64,000 bases of DNA, from NCBI RefSeq assembly GCF_945605565.1, contig NZ_OX216966.1, positions 3,030,001 through 3,094,000 on the forward strand, in the 5' to 3' direction. A program made the position numbers and the translations under genes. The notes under the pieces were generated by a model. That model ran no database searches. It saw only the letters and a list, made by a program, of their open reading frames with translations, and had not been told where the DNA came from. This DNA comes from Paenibacillus dendritiformis (GTDB lineage: Bacteria; Bacillota; Bacilli; Paenibacillales; Paenibacillaceae). Below are positions 27,345 through 35,230 of this stretch, in pieces. Each line of letters opens with the position of its first letter. The first letter of the stretch is position 1.

Positions 27345-28637
27345 GTGAATGCCGAACGGCTAACAACACCAAAGGAAAACGTTCAACAACTCCAAGAGAA
27401 ACTAGGTCATGCGGCCAAGGAAAGCAAGAAGCGCAGATTCCATGCGCTGTACGACAAGGTCTACAGAATGGATATCCTGTGGGAAGCATGGAAAAGAGTT
27501 AGGGCCAACAAAGGGTCAGCGGGAGTGGACGACGAAACATTGACGGACATCGAGAAGCAGGGAGAGAATCATTTCCTGCAAGAATGTCACCGCATCCTTA
27601 AGGAAGGCAACTACCATCCGCAGCCTGTTCGACGGCACTACATCCCGAAGAAAGACGGGAAGCAAAGGCCGCTCGGCATACCCACTGTCCGAGACCGTGT
27701 CATACAGATGGCAACGAAGCTGGTCATAGAACCGATCTTTGAAACGGATTTTCAGGAATCCTCATTTGGGTTCCGACCGAAGAGAAGCGCGAAGCAAGCG
27801 CTCGATCGAATCCGGAAGGCATGCAACCGTAAAGGCAATTGGGTGGTCGACGTCGACATCCAAGGCTACTTCGACAACATTAATCAAGAGAAGCTTGTGA
27901 AGCTTGTGGAAATGCGAGTCAGCGACAGACGCATCTTGAAGTTAATACGGAAGTGGTTAAACGCGGGAGTAATGGAAGAAGGAAAGGTGAGGCGCTCAGA
28001 TTTAGGAACACCGCAAGGCGGGGTCATTTCTCCGCTGTTAGCGAACATCTACCTAAACTACTTTGACATTCTGTGGGAACGACATGGCGGCGGGATTGGA
28101 GAACTTACGCGTTATGCAGACGACTTCGTGGTTGTGTGCAAAACGAAGAAGGACGCAGAGCGAGCCTACGAGCGGATCCGTGCGATTATGGAACGACTCG
28201 AACTCACCTTGCATCCGACCAAAACACGCATTGTCGGTCTTTGGACAGGAGAAGAAGGCTTCGACTTTCTAGGGATACATCATCGCAAGACGATGGCTGA
28301 AACCTCCAAAGGGCGGGTGTACTACACCACGCAGCAATGGTTGAACCGGAAAGCGGAAGAACGCATCCGGGAAGTCGTTAAGGAACGATTGGCTCCACCG
28401 AACATGAGACATAAGTCATTATTAGAGCATGTGAACTGGCTGAATCCCAAGATTCAGGGATGGAGGAATTACTACTATACGGCTTACAGTCAGCGTAAGA
28501 TGGCAAAATTGGATTGGTACATCTTGCAAAGGTTTGCAAGATGGTACGCCAAGAAACGCCAACGTAGAAGATGGATCAGTTCGTTCCGCGAGATTAAAAT
28601 CTTGACCAGTCAATTTGGACTCAAAACGCTCTTGTAA
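27345..28637 (+). CDS. ltrA: Group II intron reverse transcriptase/maturase
   Basis: A 430-residue intron-encoded protein. It has RT fingers-palm motifs including KKDGKQRPLGIPTVRDR, SSFGFRPKRSAKQAL, TPQGGVISPLLANIYL and the catalytic YADD at 257-260. A maturase (X) domain follows, with LNPKIQGWRNYY and a basic tail. There is no DNA-binding/endonuclease (H-N-H) extension, so retrohoming would need single-stranded or replication-fork targets. It begins at GTG 27345 with AAGGAGG 9 bases before. The frame is intact, so the intron could be active. Confidence 0.95.
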   Translation: MNAERLTTPKENVQQLQEKLGHAAKESKKRRFHALYDKVYRMDILWEAWKRVRANKGSAGVDDETLTDIEKQGENHFLQECHRILKEGNYHPQPVRRHYIPKKDGKQRPLGIPTVRDRVIQMATKLVIEPIFETDFQESSFGFRPKRSAKQALDRIRKACNRKGNWVVDVDIQGYFDNINQEKLVKLVEMRVSDRRILKLIRKWLNAGVMEEGKVRRSDLGTPQGGVISPLLANIYLNYFDILWERHGGGIGELTRYADDFVVVCKTKKDAERAYERIRAIMERLELTLHPTKTRIVGLWTGEEGFDFLGIHHRKTMAETSKGRVYYTTQQWLNRKAEERIREVVKERLAPPNMRHKSLLEHVNWLNPKIQGWRNYYYTAYSQRKMAKLDWYILQRFARWYAKKRQRRRWISSFREIKILTSQFGLKTLL

Positions 28638-28668
28638 TCTGCACGCACATGAATGACGAACATCGGAA

Positions 28669-28735
28669 AGCCGTATGAGGGAAAACCTCACGTACGGTTT
28701 GATGAGGAGGGGCAGAAAATTATCTGCCCTTTACT
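28669..28735 (+). ncRNA. Group II intron domains V and VI
   Basis: Domain V is the catalytic hairpin with arms GCCGTATGAGG and CCTCACGTACGG. Domain VI is the following hairpin with the GGGGCAG/CTGCCC stem, which carries the branch-point region. These define the intron's 3' end. Confidence 0.88.
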
Positions 28736-28819
28736 CTAGTAGTTAGGCGTTTAACGGAGTCCGATCCTGGGTGACGCTAATACAATACATTGTATCTTCG
28801 GTGAAAAGGAGGATAACAA

Positions 28820-28936
28820 ATGAGCGATGGAGTTGAAGATCGCGGTTATGGCGTTGGCGGCCTCTGGACTTCGACAGGTGTCATTCTGGTTCTCTTTATT
28901 CTGCTGGTTATCGTATCCCGCGGATTTGTGTACTAA
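28820..28936 (+). CDS. YjcZ-type small sporulation peptide, copy 1 (38 aa)
   Basis: A 38-residue peptide starting at ATG 28820 with AAAAGGAGG 9 bases upstream. It has a Gly/Tyr-rich start (DRGYGVGGLW), then one hydrophobic helix (GVILVLFILLVIVS) and an aromatic end (RGFVY). This is the layout of YjcZ family peptides of Bacilli, which are linked to sporulation. The group II intron ends about 80 bases before the start and so lies in its upstream region. A terminator follows at 28993. Confidence 0.85.
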   Translation: MSDGVEDRGYGVGGLWTSTGVILVLFILLVIVSRGFVY

Positions 28937-28992
28937 TCACGGGTAAGCTCCGGGCCGCCAGTCCAGGGCTTGATGTGCGATGAGTGAATCGG

Positions 28993-29019
28993 GCGCGCCG
29001 GGAACAGGCGCGCTTTTTT
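28993..29019 (+). terminator. Terminator after YjcZ-type gene 1
   Basis: GCGCGCC (28993-28999) pairs with GGCGCGC (29007-29013), followed by six T. Confidence 0.9.
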
Positions 29020-29149
29020 ATGTCTCGTCCAGGTTGGCATCGCTGCCTTTTTGGCCTTGACCATACGATCATCGAGGCGGGTACGACTGGGCAACGCGCA
29101 GTGGAAGCTGGCCTTATGTGAGGGCGGGGCAAGGGCTTGGAGCCGAATG

Positions 29150-29172
29150 AGCCGAAGATCGTCTCTTCGGCT
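29150..29172 (-). terminator. Hairpin downstream of the L,D-transpeptidase gene
   Basis: AGCCGAAGA and TCTTCGGCT form a perfect 9-bp stem with a 5-base loop, 40 bases past the leftward stop. There is no T-run on the minus strand, so this is a weak terminator candidate. Confidence 0.4.
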
Positions 29173-29212
29173 CTGCCGTTCGGGCGGGGGTAGAGGCCTA
29201 AGGATCCCGGGG

Positions 29213-29551
29213 TCACGGCCGTATCGTGACGCGGGTATTGACGGGAACATAGGAAGACAACTGCAGGACATCGGCATTATGCATCCGGATGCACCCGTGG
29301 GACACTTCTCTGCCGATGGAAGACGGGTCGTTGGTTCCGTGTATGCCGTAATGCGGCTTGGACAGGCCCATCCATAATGCGCCGAACGGGCCGCCGGGAT
29401 TAGACTGCTTGTTAATAATCGTAAATTCACCCGTCGGCGTTCGGGTGACCATCTTGCCGATGCCGACGGGGTAGCCGCGCACGACCCGGTTTCCGTCCAG
29501 CAAGTAAAGCATGCGGTCCGACAAATCGACAATGATGCGGTAGGACGGCAA
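29213..29551 (-). CDS. L,D-transpeptidase (YkuD domain), minimal form
   Basis: A 112-residue protein consisting of one YkuD catalytic domain, with GIHGTN and the active-site motif SHGCIRMHN (catalytic Cys in SHGC). Family members cross-link peptidoglycan by 3-3 bonds or act on the spore wall. No signal peptide, LysM or membrane segment is present, so it may act in the mother cell or forespore, or be exported by an unrecognised route. The start is TTG 29551, chosen because AAAGGAGGG lies 7 bases upstream and no ATG fits. Confidence 0.9.
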   Translation of the reverse strand: MPSYRIIVDLSDRMLYLLDGNRVVRGYPVGIGKMVTRTPTGEFTIINKQSNPGGPFGALWMGLSKPHYGIHGTNDPSSIGREVSHGCIRMHNADVLQLSSYVPVNTRVTIRP

Positions 29552-29663
29552 CTATATTCCCTCCTTTGCTCTACTGTATGCGCTCAGCCGCCAGCGTGAG
29601 CATGCCGGCGGGCAAAGTGGGCGGAGGCAAAATAAGGCGGGCGATCGCCTGATCTCCATAAAG

Positions 29664-29682
29664 ACACCCGTCCGGCGCCAGT
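29664..29682 (-). terminator. Left half of a terminator split by the IS element
   Basis: ACACCCGTCC (29664-29673) then GGCGCC and AGT. It pairs with the right half at 31143-31170. Without the IS the sequence would be a perfect 10-bp stem, an inner 5-bp GCGCC/GGCGC stem and a 3-base AGT loop. It would have served the leftward lipoprotein gene. Confidence 0.8.
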
Positions 29683-29691
29683 TGAACTGTG

Positions 29692-29738
29692 ACCCGAGAG
29701 ATGGACACTTTAAAAAAGTGCCCTCTCTCGGGTTTTTT
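29692..29738 (+). terminator. Terminator inside the left end of the IS element
   Basis: ACCCGAGAG (29692-29700) pairs with CTCTCGGGT (29725-29733), with an inner CACTT/AAGTG stem, followed by six T. It would block read-through from outside into the transposase genes. Confidence 0.85.
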
Positions 29739-29774
29739 GAGTTTATAATTGAATTTATTTATAGAGAACGGAGT

Positions 29775-30200
29775 ATGAGCATGCGGTATAACGAGTCACA
29801 GATCAAAAAACTTGAAGAAAATCCAAATGTAAAGCGTGTTTCAGAGACGAATATATCTTTCACTCCAGCCTTTAAGCTTGGTGCTGTTAAAGCCTATAAG
29901 GCTGGAAAAACTCCAAGGGAGATTTTTCTTGAGGCGGGCTTTGACCTAGAGATGTTTAGTCCACATAAACCAAAGGAGAGCTTGAAGCGTTGGAGAGCTA
30001 TTTACGCCGCTCATGGCGAAGCAGGTCTTCTAGAGGAACGGCGAGGTAAAGGCAGCTCTGGAAGACCCTCCAATAAGGAGCTTTCAGTCGAGGAGAAATT
30101 AAGACGTGCTGAGGCCAAGATCAAGCTTCTGGAGGTGGAGAATGAGTTTCTAAAAAAGCTGAAGGCACTAGAAAGGCAGGCGAAGCAAGACAAACGTTAA
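29775..30200 (+). CDS. IS150-group OrfA (helix-turn-helix)
   Basis: A 141-residue DNA-binding protein with two HTH-like parts (FTPAFKLGAVKAYKAGKTPREI and the SLKRWRAIYAAHG region) and a C-terminal leucine-zipper-like helix (EEKLRRAEAKIKLLEVENEFL). It starts at ATG 29775 after ACGGAG. The A AAA AAG heptamer at 30152-30158 within its last 20 codons would shift ribosomes by -1 into orfB, making the OrfAB transposase. Confidence 0.92.
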   Translation: MSMRYNESQIKKLEENPNVKRVSETNISFTPAFKLGAVKAYKAGKTPREIFLEAGFDLEMFSPHKPKESLKRWRAIYAAHGEAGLLEERRGKGSSGRPSNKELSVEEKLRRAEAKIKLLEVENEFLKKLKALERQAKQDKR

Positions 30201-30208
30201 GCACATCA

Positions 30209-31105
30209 TTGCGCTTCGAACTGATTAATCGAACCATTCGTCAATATGGCATAAAAGGATTAACTCGCCATCTCTGCAAGCTTGCTGAGGTAAGCGTTAG
30301 TGGTTATTACCGATGGCTTTCTGCCGAAGAAAGCCGTCAGCGTAAAGAGGAGGCCGACGAGAGGGATCTGCTGCTCATTAAGGCACACTTTGACCGTCTA
30401 AACGGAAAAACCGGTGCGCTCGTTATCAAAATGAATCTCGAAAACGAGGATAACGTGGTGATGAACCATAAAAAAATTCGTCGCCTCATGCGCAAATATA
30501 ATCTCGTTGCAAAAGTACGTCAGGCTAACCCTTATCGGAAAATGGCTCAAGCTACCCAGGAACATAAAACGTGTGCCAATCTGCTAAATCGTCAGTTTGA
30601 TCAGGGAGAGCCGGAGAAAGTGCTGCTCACAGATATAACGTACCTCAAGTACAACCATGGGCAGCAATGGGGATATCTCTCTTGCGTAAAAGACGGTTCC
30701 ACGCATGAGATCCTTGCGCATTATTTGTCGACTTCGCTGGAACTGTCTCTTGTAGATCGAACGTTAGACAAGCTGTTGGAACGACTAGATGGCAATATTC
30801 ATCCCGAAGCGATTCTCCATTCGGATCAAGGCATGCATTATACAAATCCTGAGTTCCAAAAACGTGTTAGAGAAACTGGATTTAGACAATCCATGTCACG
30901 AAGAGGAAATTGTTATGATAACGCACCAATGGAATCATTTTTCGGTCATATGAAAGACGAATTAGAATACAAAGATTGTACAAGCATTGACGAACTTCGT
31001 ACCCGCATTAATGAGTACATTCATTTTTATAACACCGAGCGATATCAGTGGACATTAAAGAAGATGACCCCTAACCAATATAGGAGTCATCTTCTGACAG
31101 CGTAG
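30209..31105 (+). CDS. IS150-group OrfB (DDE integrase domain), expressed by -1 frameshift
   Basis: A 298-residue rve-type integrase core with the three acidic residues in LTDITYL, HSDQGMHY and PMESFFGHMKDE. The only local start is TTG 30209 without a ribosome site. The frame stays open upstream through the slippery heptamer at 30152-30158, so the natural product is the OrfAB fusion. The C-terminus (YNTERYQWTLKKMTPNQYR) is typical and complete. Confidence 0.93.
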   Translation: MRFELINRTIRQYGIKGLTRHLCKLAEVSVSGYYRWLSAEESRQRKEEADERDLLLIKAHFDRLNGKTGALVIKMNLENEDNVVMNHKKIRRLMRKYNLVAKVRQANPYRKMAQATQEHKTCANLLNRQFDQGEPEKVLLTDITYLKYNHGQQWGYLSCVKDGSTHEILAHYLSTSLELSLVDRTLDKLLERLDGNIHPEAILHSDQGMHYTNPEFQKRVRETGFRQSMSRRGNCYDNAPMESFFGHMKDELEYKDCTSIDELRTRINEYIHFYNTERYQWTLKKMTPNQYRSHLLTA

Positions 31106-31142
31106 TGTTTTTTATACTGTCCATGTTAGGGGTCACAGTTCA

Positions 31143-31170
31143 AGTGGCGCGAGGGGACGGGTGTTTTTTT
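31143..31170 (-). terminator. Right half of the IS-split terminator
   Basis: AGT (the target duplication), GGCGCG, then GGACGGGTGT at 31155-31164 and a T-run. It lies 2-29 bases past the stop of the leftward lipoprotein gene. Its pairing partner is 1.46 kb away. Confidence 0.8.
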
Positions 31171-31171
31171 G

Positions 31172-31765
31172 TTATTTCGGGAATGTGAACAGTTGGGCCT
31201 GCTGCACGTCCCTAGTGATTTTGCTGAGCTCATGCTTCGGATCTTTTTTGCTTTTCAAGACGGCGATCGTCCGTTCCTCCGCTTCCAGGCCATCCCATGC
31301 GGCATCATCCAAAATAACGATCTGATGCACGTAGCCTCGAGTTTCCCCGATGACAACATTGCCTTCATACCGGACAGGGAGACTGTAATTGCTGACAGTC
31401 TGGCTCGGAGAAGGAGACTCCGCAAAGAGAATGCCTCCATCCGCCGGAAGCTCCGGCAGCGACGAAAGCGGCGCCGATTTTTGATGTTCGATGCGCTGCA
31501 GCAATCCGGCAGCGGCCCATTTCTGAGCCGTAGACTTATCGACGATAATTCCGACCGCGCCTTCCTTGTTCGTCTTGTAGGTTTTGACCGTGTAGGCCTG
31601 GTTATCGACCAGGTTGGCTTGAATAGCCTTTACTGCCTTTTCCGTCTGCTCCCGCGTTCCGAACAGAATGAGCCCGTCCGCTTGCGGTCCGAACAGAGAA
31701 CAACCTGACACCGCAAGCAACAGCATCACGGCGGCGGCTATCCTATATGTCCGCTTGCGCTTCAT
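31172..31765 (-). CDS. Hypothetical lipoprotein
   Basis: A 197-residue protein with a lipoprotein signal (MKRKRTYRIAAAVMLLLAVSGCS, lipobox AVSGC) and a mature soluble domain of no recognised family. ATG 31765 has GAGGTGAT upstream. The mature part contains conserved-looking blocks (AVKAIQANLVDNQAYTVKTY, EGAVGIIVDKSTAQKWAAAGL) suggestive of a small alpha/beta fold. Its terminator is interrupted by the IS150-group element, so its transcripts may now run into or through the IS. Confidence 0.75.
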   Translation of the reverse strand: MKRKRTYRIAAAVMLLLAVSGCSLFGPQADGLILFGTREQTEKAVKAIQANLVDNQAYTVKTYKTNKEGAVGIIVDKSTAQKWAAAGLLQRIEHQKSAPLSSLPELPADGGILFAESPSPSQTVSNYSLPVRYEGNVVIGETRGYVHQIVILDDAAWDGLEAEERTIAVLKSKKDPKHELSKITRDVQQAQLFTFPK

Positions 31766-31980
31766 GCTATCACCTCTGCATCTGGAATGGACATTGTGCT
31801 TGTCCGCTTCCATCAGCATACGCGATCGGATCGCGTCGAGCCATCGAGTGAGATGACAGGGAGGTTTCATTTTTGTAAGCCGCGCGGAGCGGGTACCGTT
31901 CTTCTGGTACCACCGCACGGAAGGCATGGAGAGATAAGGGGTTATGTACGTTCGCCGGATCGCCTGCCGTGATATGACAA

Positions 31981-32005
31981 CAGGGAACCTTGAAGAGGTT
32001 CCCTG
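31981..32005 (-). terminator. Terminator for the SleB-like gene
   Basis: CAGGGAACC (31981-31989) pairs with GGTTCCCTG (31997-32005). It lies 9 bases past the leftward stop, with a short TTGT run beyond it. Confidence 0.65.
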
Positions 32006-32013
32006 CCTAGAGC

Positions 32014-32649
32014 TTAGATTGCAAAAATATGATTGCCGATTTTGCCGGTCTGCTGGCGCGACCAGATCCACTTGGACGTTGCGGTGGCCGGATTGAAATA
32101 ATAAAGCGCCCCGTTCGTCGGATCCCATCCCCGCACCGCTTCCCAAGCGGCCGCATAGGCCGTACTGTCCGGCTCCAGCCAATATTGGCCGTCATCTACG
32201 GCCGTGAACGCCAGCGGCTGGAAGATGACGCCCGCTACCGTATTCGGAAATTGCGGCGATTGCAGACGGTTCATCACGACGGCCGCCACCGCGACTTGTC
32301 CGGTGTACGGCTCGCCGCGGGCTTCGCTGTAGACCGTGCGAGCAAGCATCTTCAATTCGTCAGCATTGACCGATACCCGCTTCAACGCTTTCCACGTGTT
32401 CGGGCCGGCGATGCCGTCAACCTTCAAGCCGTAGTCCTGTTGAAAACGGCGCACGGCCTGCGCTGTATGAGAACCGAATATTCCGTCCATAGGCTGACGG
32501 TAGTAATCCAGTATTTGCAGACGAAATTGCAAATCCCACACATCCCCGCTGTAGCTTCCTTGCTGGAGTGCAGGAGCGGCCGATGCCGCCGGAATGAAGG
32601 ACGACAGACAAAGGATAACCGCCAAAAAAGGCAAAATAAGTTTCTTCAT
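32014..32649 (-). CDS. sleB: SleB-type cell wall/spore cortex hydrolase with PG-binding domain
   Basis: A 211-residue secreted enzyme. The signal peptide is 1-25 (FIPAASA). A peptidoglycan-binding domain spans about 30-90 (GDVWDLQFRLQILDYY, VDGIAGPNTWKAL). A hydrolase_2/SleB catalytic domain spans about 95-211 (LARTVYSEARGEPYTGQVAVAAV, catalytic Glu in SEARGE, and NPATATSKWIWSR). SleB is a lytic transglycosylase acting on muramic-delta-lactam cortex in spore germination. No ypeB partner gene is next to it, so it could be a SleB/CwlJ-like paralogue rather than SleB itself. The start at 32649 has GGAGGAAAAG upstream. Confidence 0.85.
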   Translation of the reverse strand: MKKLILPFLAVILCLSSFIPAASAAPALQQGSYSGDVWDLQFRLQILDYYRQPMDGIFGSHTAQAVRRFQQDYGLKVDGIAGPNTWKALKRVSVNADELKMLARTVYSEARGEPYTGQVAVAAVVMNRLQSPQFPNTVAGVIFQPLAFTAVDDGQYWLEPDSTAYAAAWEAVRGWDPTNGALYYFNPATATSKWIWSRQQTGKIGNHIFAI

Positions 32650-32923
32650 GCTTTTCCTCCCTTCCCCTGCATTATATAAACCGGGGAGGAGAGCCTCAAT
32701 GCCAGGATATTGGTAATACAACTTCAAACTTCCAAGCGGCATACGCAATTGAACGGGAGTGCAAGATTTTATATTGCAAAATAAGTTGGAATCCGTTATG
32801 ATGAAATGGCTTTCAAACAATATTTATTGTAACAAAGTGGTGTGCAGGTGTATCATAGCGATTAAAGATAAAATGATTGCTCTGAATCAATGAAAATAAC
32901 CGATGAATTGAGGTCTGAACACG

Positions 32924-33889
32924 ATGAGTATTGAAGTCGACTTTACCGATCGCTCGAAATTAAACCGAATATTAACAACAAATATTGATGATTTTATCCA
33001 CATTGCGAAAGCGCTTTCGACCGAATTGAGAATCGAAATGTTTAAAAGCTTGCTGACAAGGCCGATGAACGTCGGGGAAATATCCGAGAAATTCAATATT
33101 CCTGCATCGACCGCCGCCGTAAACATCAAAAAATTGGAGGATGCGGGATTGATCAAGACGGAAATGGTTCCGGGAACGAGAGGGACCCAAAAAATTTGCG
33201 CCGCCGTCTTCAGCCGGATTGTCGTCGATTTTGCGTATTTCAACCCGGCGCCATCCGAGTCTTGCGCCCTCGTTGCGGTACCGATTGGCCATTACGTCGA
33301 TTCCGATGTGCAGCCGACATGCGGCATGTTAAGCGAAAAATCGATTATCGGCGAAATGGACGAGCCGCGGTCGTTTTTTGAACCGGAACGTATCGATGCT
33401 CAGCTGATCTGGTTTAAAAAAGGATATTTGGAATACCGCTTCCCGAATCGTGCCCCGCGAGGCACGAAGATTTTGCGTTTGGAATTGACGATGGAGATTT
33501 GTTCGGAAGCGCCCCTCCATAACCTGGATTGGCCTTCAGATATAACTTTATGGATTAACGGAAAGGAGTTGGGGACCTGGACAAGTCCCGGCGATTTCGG
33601 CGGAGAACGCGGACTGCTTACCCCGTATTGGTGGGGCAGCGAAAATACGCAGTACGGGCTGCTCAAGACGTGGAGCACGAACGGGGACGGGTCGTTCATC
33701 GACGGAAGAAAAATTTCCGAAGTGCAGATCAACGATCTGGAAGCGGACGACACGCCTTATATTACGGTCCGTATCGGCGTCAAGCCGGATGCTGAAAATG
33801 ACGGCGGGATCAATTTGTTCGGCAAAAAGTTCGGCAACTATGAAACCGATTTGCAGATGAGAATTTACTACGAGAATCAGTCTGAATGA
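32924..33889 (+). CDS. ArsR-type winged-helix regulator with a large C-terminal domain
   Basis: A 321-residue protein. The ArsR/DeoR-like winged helix is about 25-100 (LSTELRIEMFKSLL, MNVGEISEKFNIPASTAAVNIKKLEDAGLI). A ~210-residue beta-rich domain of unrecognised family follows (GYLEYRFPNRAPRGTKILRLELTMEI, DITLWINGKELGTWTSPGDFGG). The latter looks like a carbohydrate-binding jelly roll, and the gene sits just before GH2- and GH43-type genes. A sugar-responsive regulator of those genes is a reasonable inference. The ribosome site before ATG 32924 is weak. Confidence 0.8.
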   Translation: MSIEVDFTDRSKLNRILTTNIDDFIHIAKALSTELRIEMFKSLLTRPMNVGEISEKFNIPASTAAVNIKKLEDAGLIKTEMVPGTRGTQKICAAVFSRIVVDFAYFNPAPSESCALVAVPIGHYVDSDVQPTCGMLSEKSIIGEMDEPRSFFEPERIDAQLIWFKKGYLEYRFPNRAPRGTKILRLELTMEICSEAPLHNLDWPSDITLWINGKELGTWTSPGDFGGERGLLTPYWWGSENTQYGLLKTWSTNGDGSFIDGRKISEVQINDLEADDTPYITVRIGVKPDAENDGGINLFGKKFGNYETDLQMRIYYENQSE

Positions 33890-33909
33890 AGGGGTGGTTG
33901 CGCACGACG

Positions 33910-35207
33910 GGAAGATGGCAGACCGTATGGCTTGAAGCGGTCCATGCGACAAGAATCGGAACGGTCAATATCATCCGAATGTCGATCAAGGAGAGGTAAC
34001 GCTGGAATGGGAAGTGGAGGGCGATTACCGGGAGAAAACAGTTGACCTCCGGATCTCGTTCAAAGGCGAGCTGATCGCAGCGGATCGCATCCAGCTGCAA
34101 TCCGCTTATACGAAGAGAGCAATCGATCTATTCAACCGTCATATTTTCAGAACGCCATTTCATCACATGGGCTGGACCTGGACGCCGGAAACGCCGAATC
34201 TGTTCGACGTTACCTTCGAACTGAAGCAGGGCGACGATGTGCTCGATCGCGTAGAATCTTACTTTGGCATGAGAAAAATTCATACCGAAAACGGTATGGT
34301 TTATTTGAATAACAAGCCTTATTACCAGAAGCTGGTGCTCGATCAAGGCTATTGGCCGCAGGGATTATTGACGGCGCCAAGCGACGACGATTTGAAGAAG
34401 GATATCGAGCTGGCGAAGCAAATGGGCTTCAACGGCTGCCGCAAGCATCAAAAGGTGGAGGATCCGCGCTTCTTGTATTGGGCAGATGTATTGGGATTTA
34501 TCGTGTGGGGCGAATGCGCGGCGGCGGCCTCCTTCAGCGAGAGCGCCGTAGCCCGATTGACTCGGGAGTGGATCGAAATCGTGGACAGAGACTATAACCA
34601 TCCTTCCATCATCGTATGGGTACCGATCAATGAGAGCTGGGGAATTCCGATGGTCCAGAGCTGTGAACAGCAGCAGCATCACAGCTTGGCGATGTATCAT
34701 TTGCTTCATTCTTTGGATACGACGCGGCTCGTCATTTCGAATGACGGTTGGGAGCAGACGACAACCGATATTTGCGCGATTCATAACTATTCTCACGGGG
34801 GGCAGGAGGAACCGGAGAAATACGAGTACTATAAACAATCCCTTGCCACCAAAGAACAAATTTTGCAGGCTCAGTTGGCCAAGCGCCGAATCTATGCGAA
34901 CGGCTTTGCCCATCAAGGCGAACCGATCCTGTTGACGGAGTTCGGGGGAATTGCCTACAAGCTTGGCGGCGACGAGGGGTGGGGCTATACTTCCGTGAGC
35001 AATGAGCGGGATTTCGTGCAGGATTACCGCAGAGTGATCGAGGCCGTCTACGCTTCCCGCGTGATCCATGGATTCTGCTATACGCAGCTGACGGACGTCG
35101 AGCAGGAGATCAACGGGTTATTGACTTACGACCGGAAGCCCAAGTGCGACTTGAACGAAATCCGGAACATCCATGAGATGTGGAATCAAGAGATTGTCGA
35201 GCACTAA
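33910..35207 (+). pseudogene. Glycoside hydrolase family 2 gene, 5'-truncated and frameshifted
   Basis: The stretch 33910-33975 in one frame encodes GRWQTVWLEAVHATRIG and NII, the typical junction of the GH2 N-terminal sugar-binding domain. From 33975 the neighbouring frame continues as PNVDQGEVTLEWEVEGDYRE and runs to 35207. It contains the immunoglobulin-like domain, INESWG (acid/base Glu) and LTEFGG (nucleophile Glu). A one-base deletion joins these. The first ~150 residues of a normal GH2 are absent, because the regulator gene ends only 20 bases before the remnant. The TIM barrel could still be translated from GTG/ATG codons near 34014, but it would lack the N-terminal domain. The substrate is unknown. 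Confidence 0.8.
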
Positions 35208-35230
35208 GGGGGAAGGAGCTGATCGATACG

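Larger units (their letters stand above)
26827..28737 (+). mobile_element. Group II intron with ORF
   Basis: The element begins with GTGCCC, a GUGYG-like 5' end, and shows domain I features such as CCGGTGAAAGTCCGGT. An RT/maturase sits in the middle. Domain V at 28669-28699 (AGCCGTATGAGG, GAAA loop side, CACGTACGGTT) is a near-perfect match to the bacterial consensus, and a domain VI hairpin (GGGGCAG/CTGCCC, about 28708-28731) follows. The exact 3' base is uncertain by a few positions. It sits just downstream of a terminator and upstream of the YjcZ-type gene at 28820. Confidence 0.9.
29683..31142 (+). mobile_element. IS3-family (IS150-group) insertion sequence, complete
   Basis: A 1460-bp element with TG...CA ends. 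The terminal inverted repeats share TGAACTGTGACCC and a further ATGGACA block. The 3-bp target duplication AGT lies at 29680-29682 and 31143-31145. It carries orfA and orfB in -1 relation with an A AAA AAG slippery site, and an internal terminator next to the left end. All parts appear intact. Confidence 0.95.
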
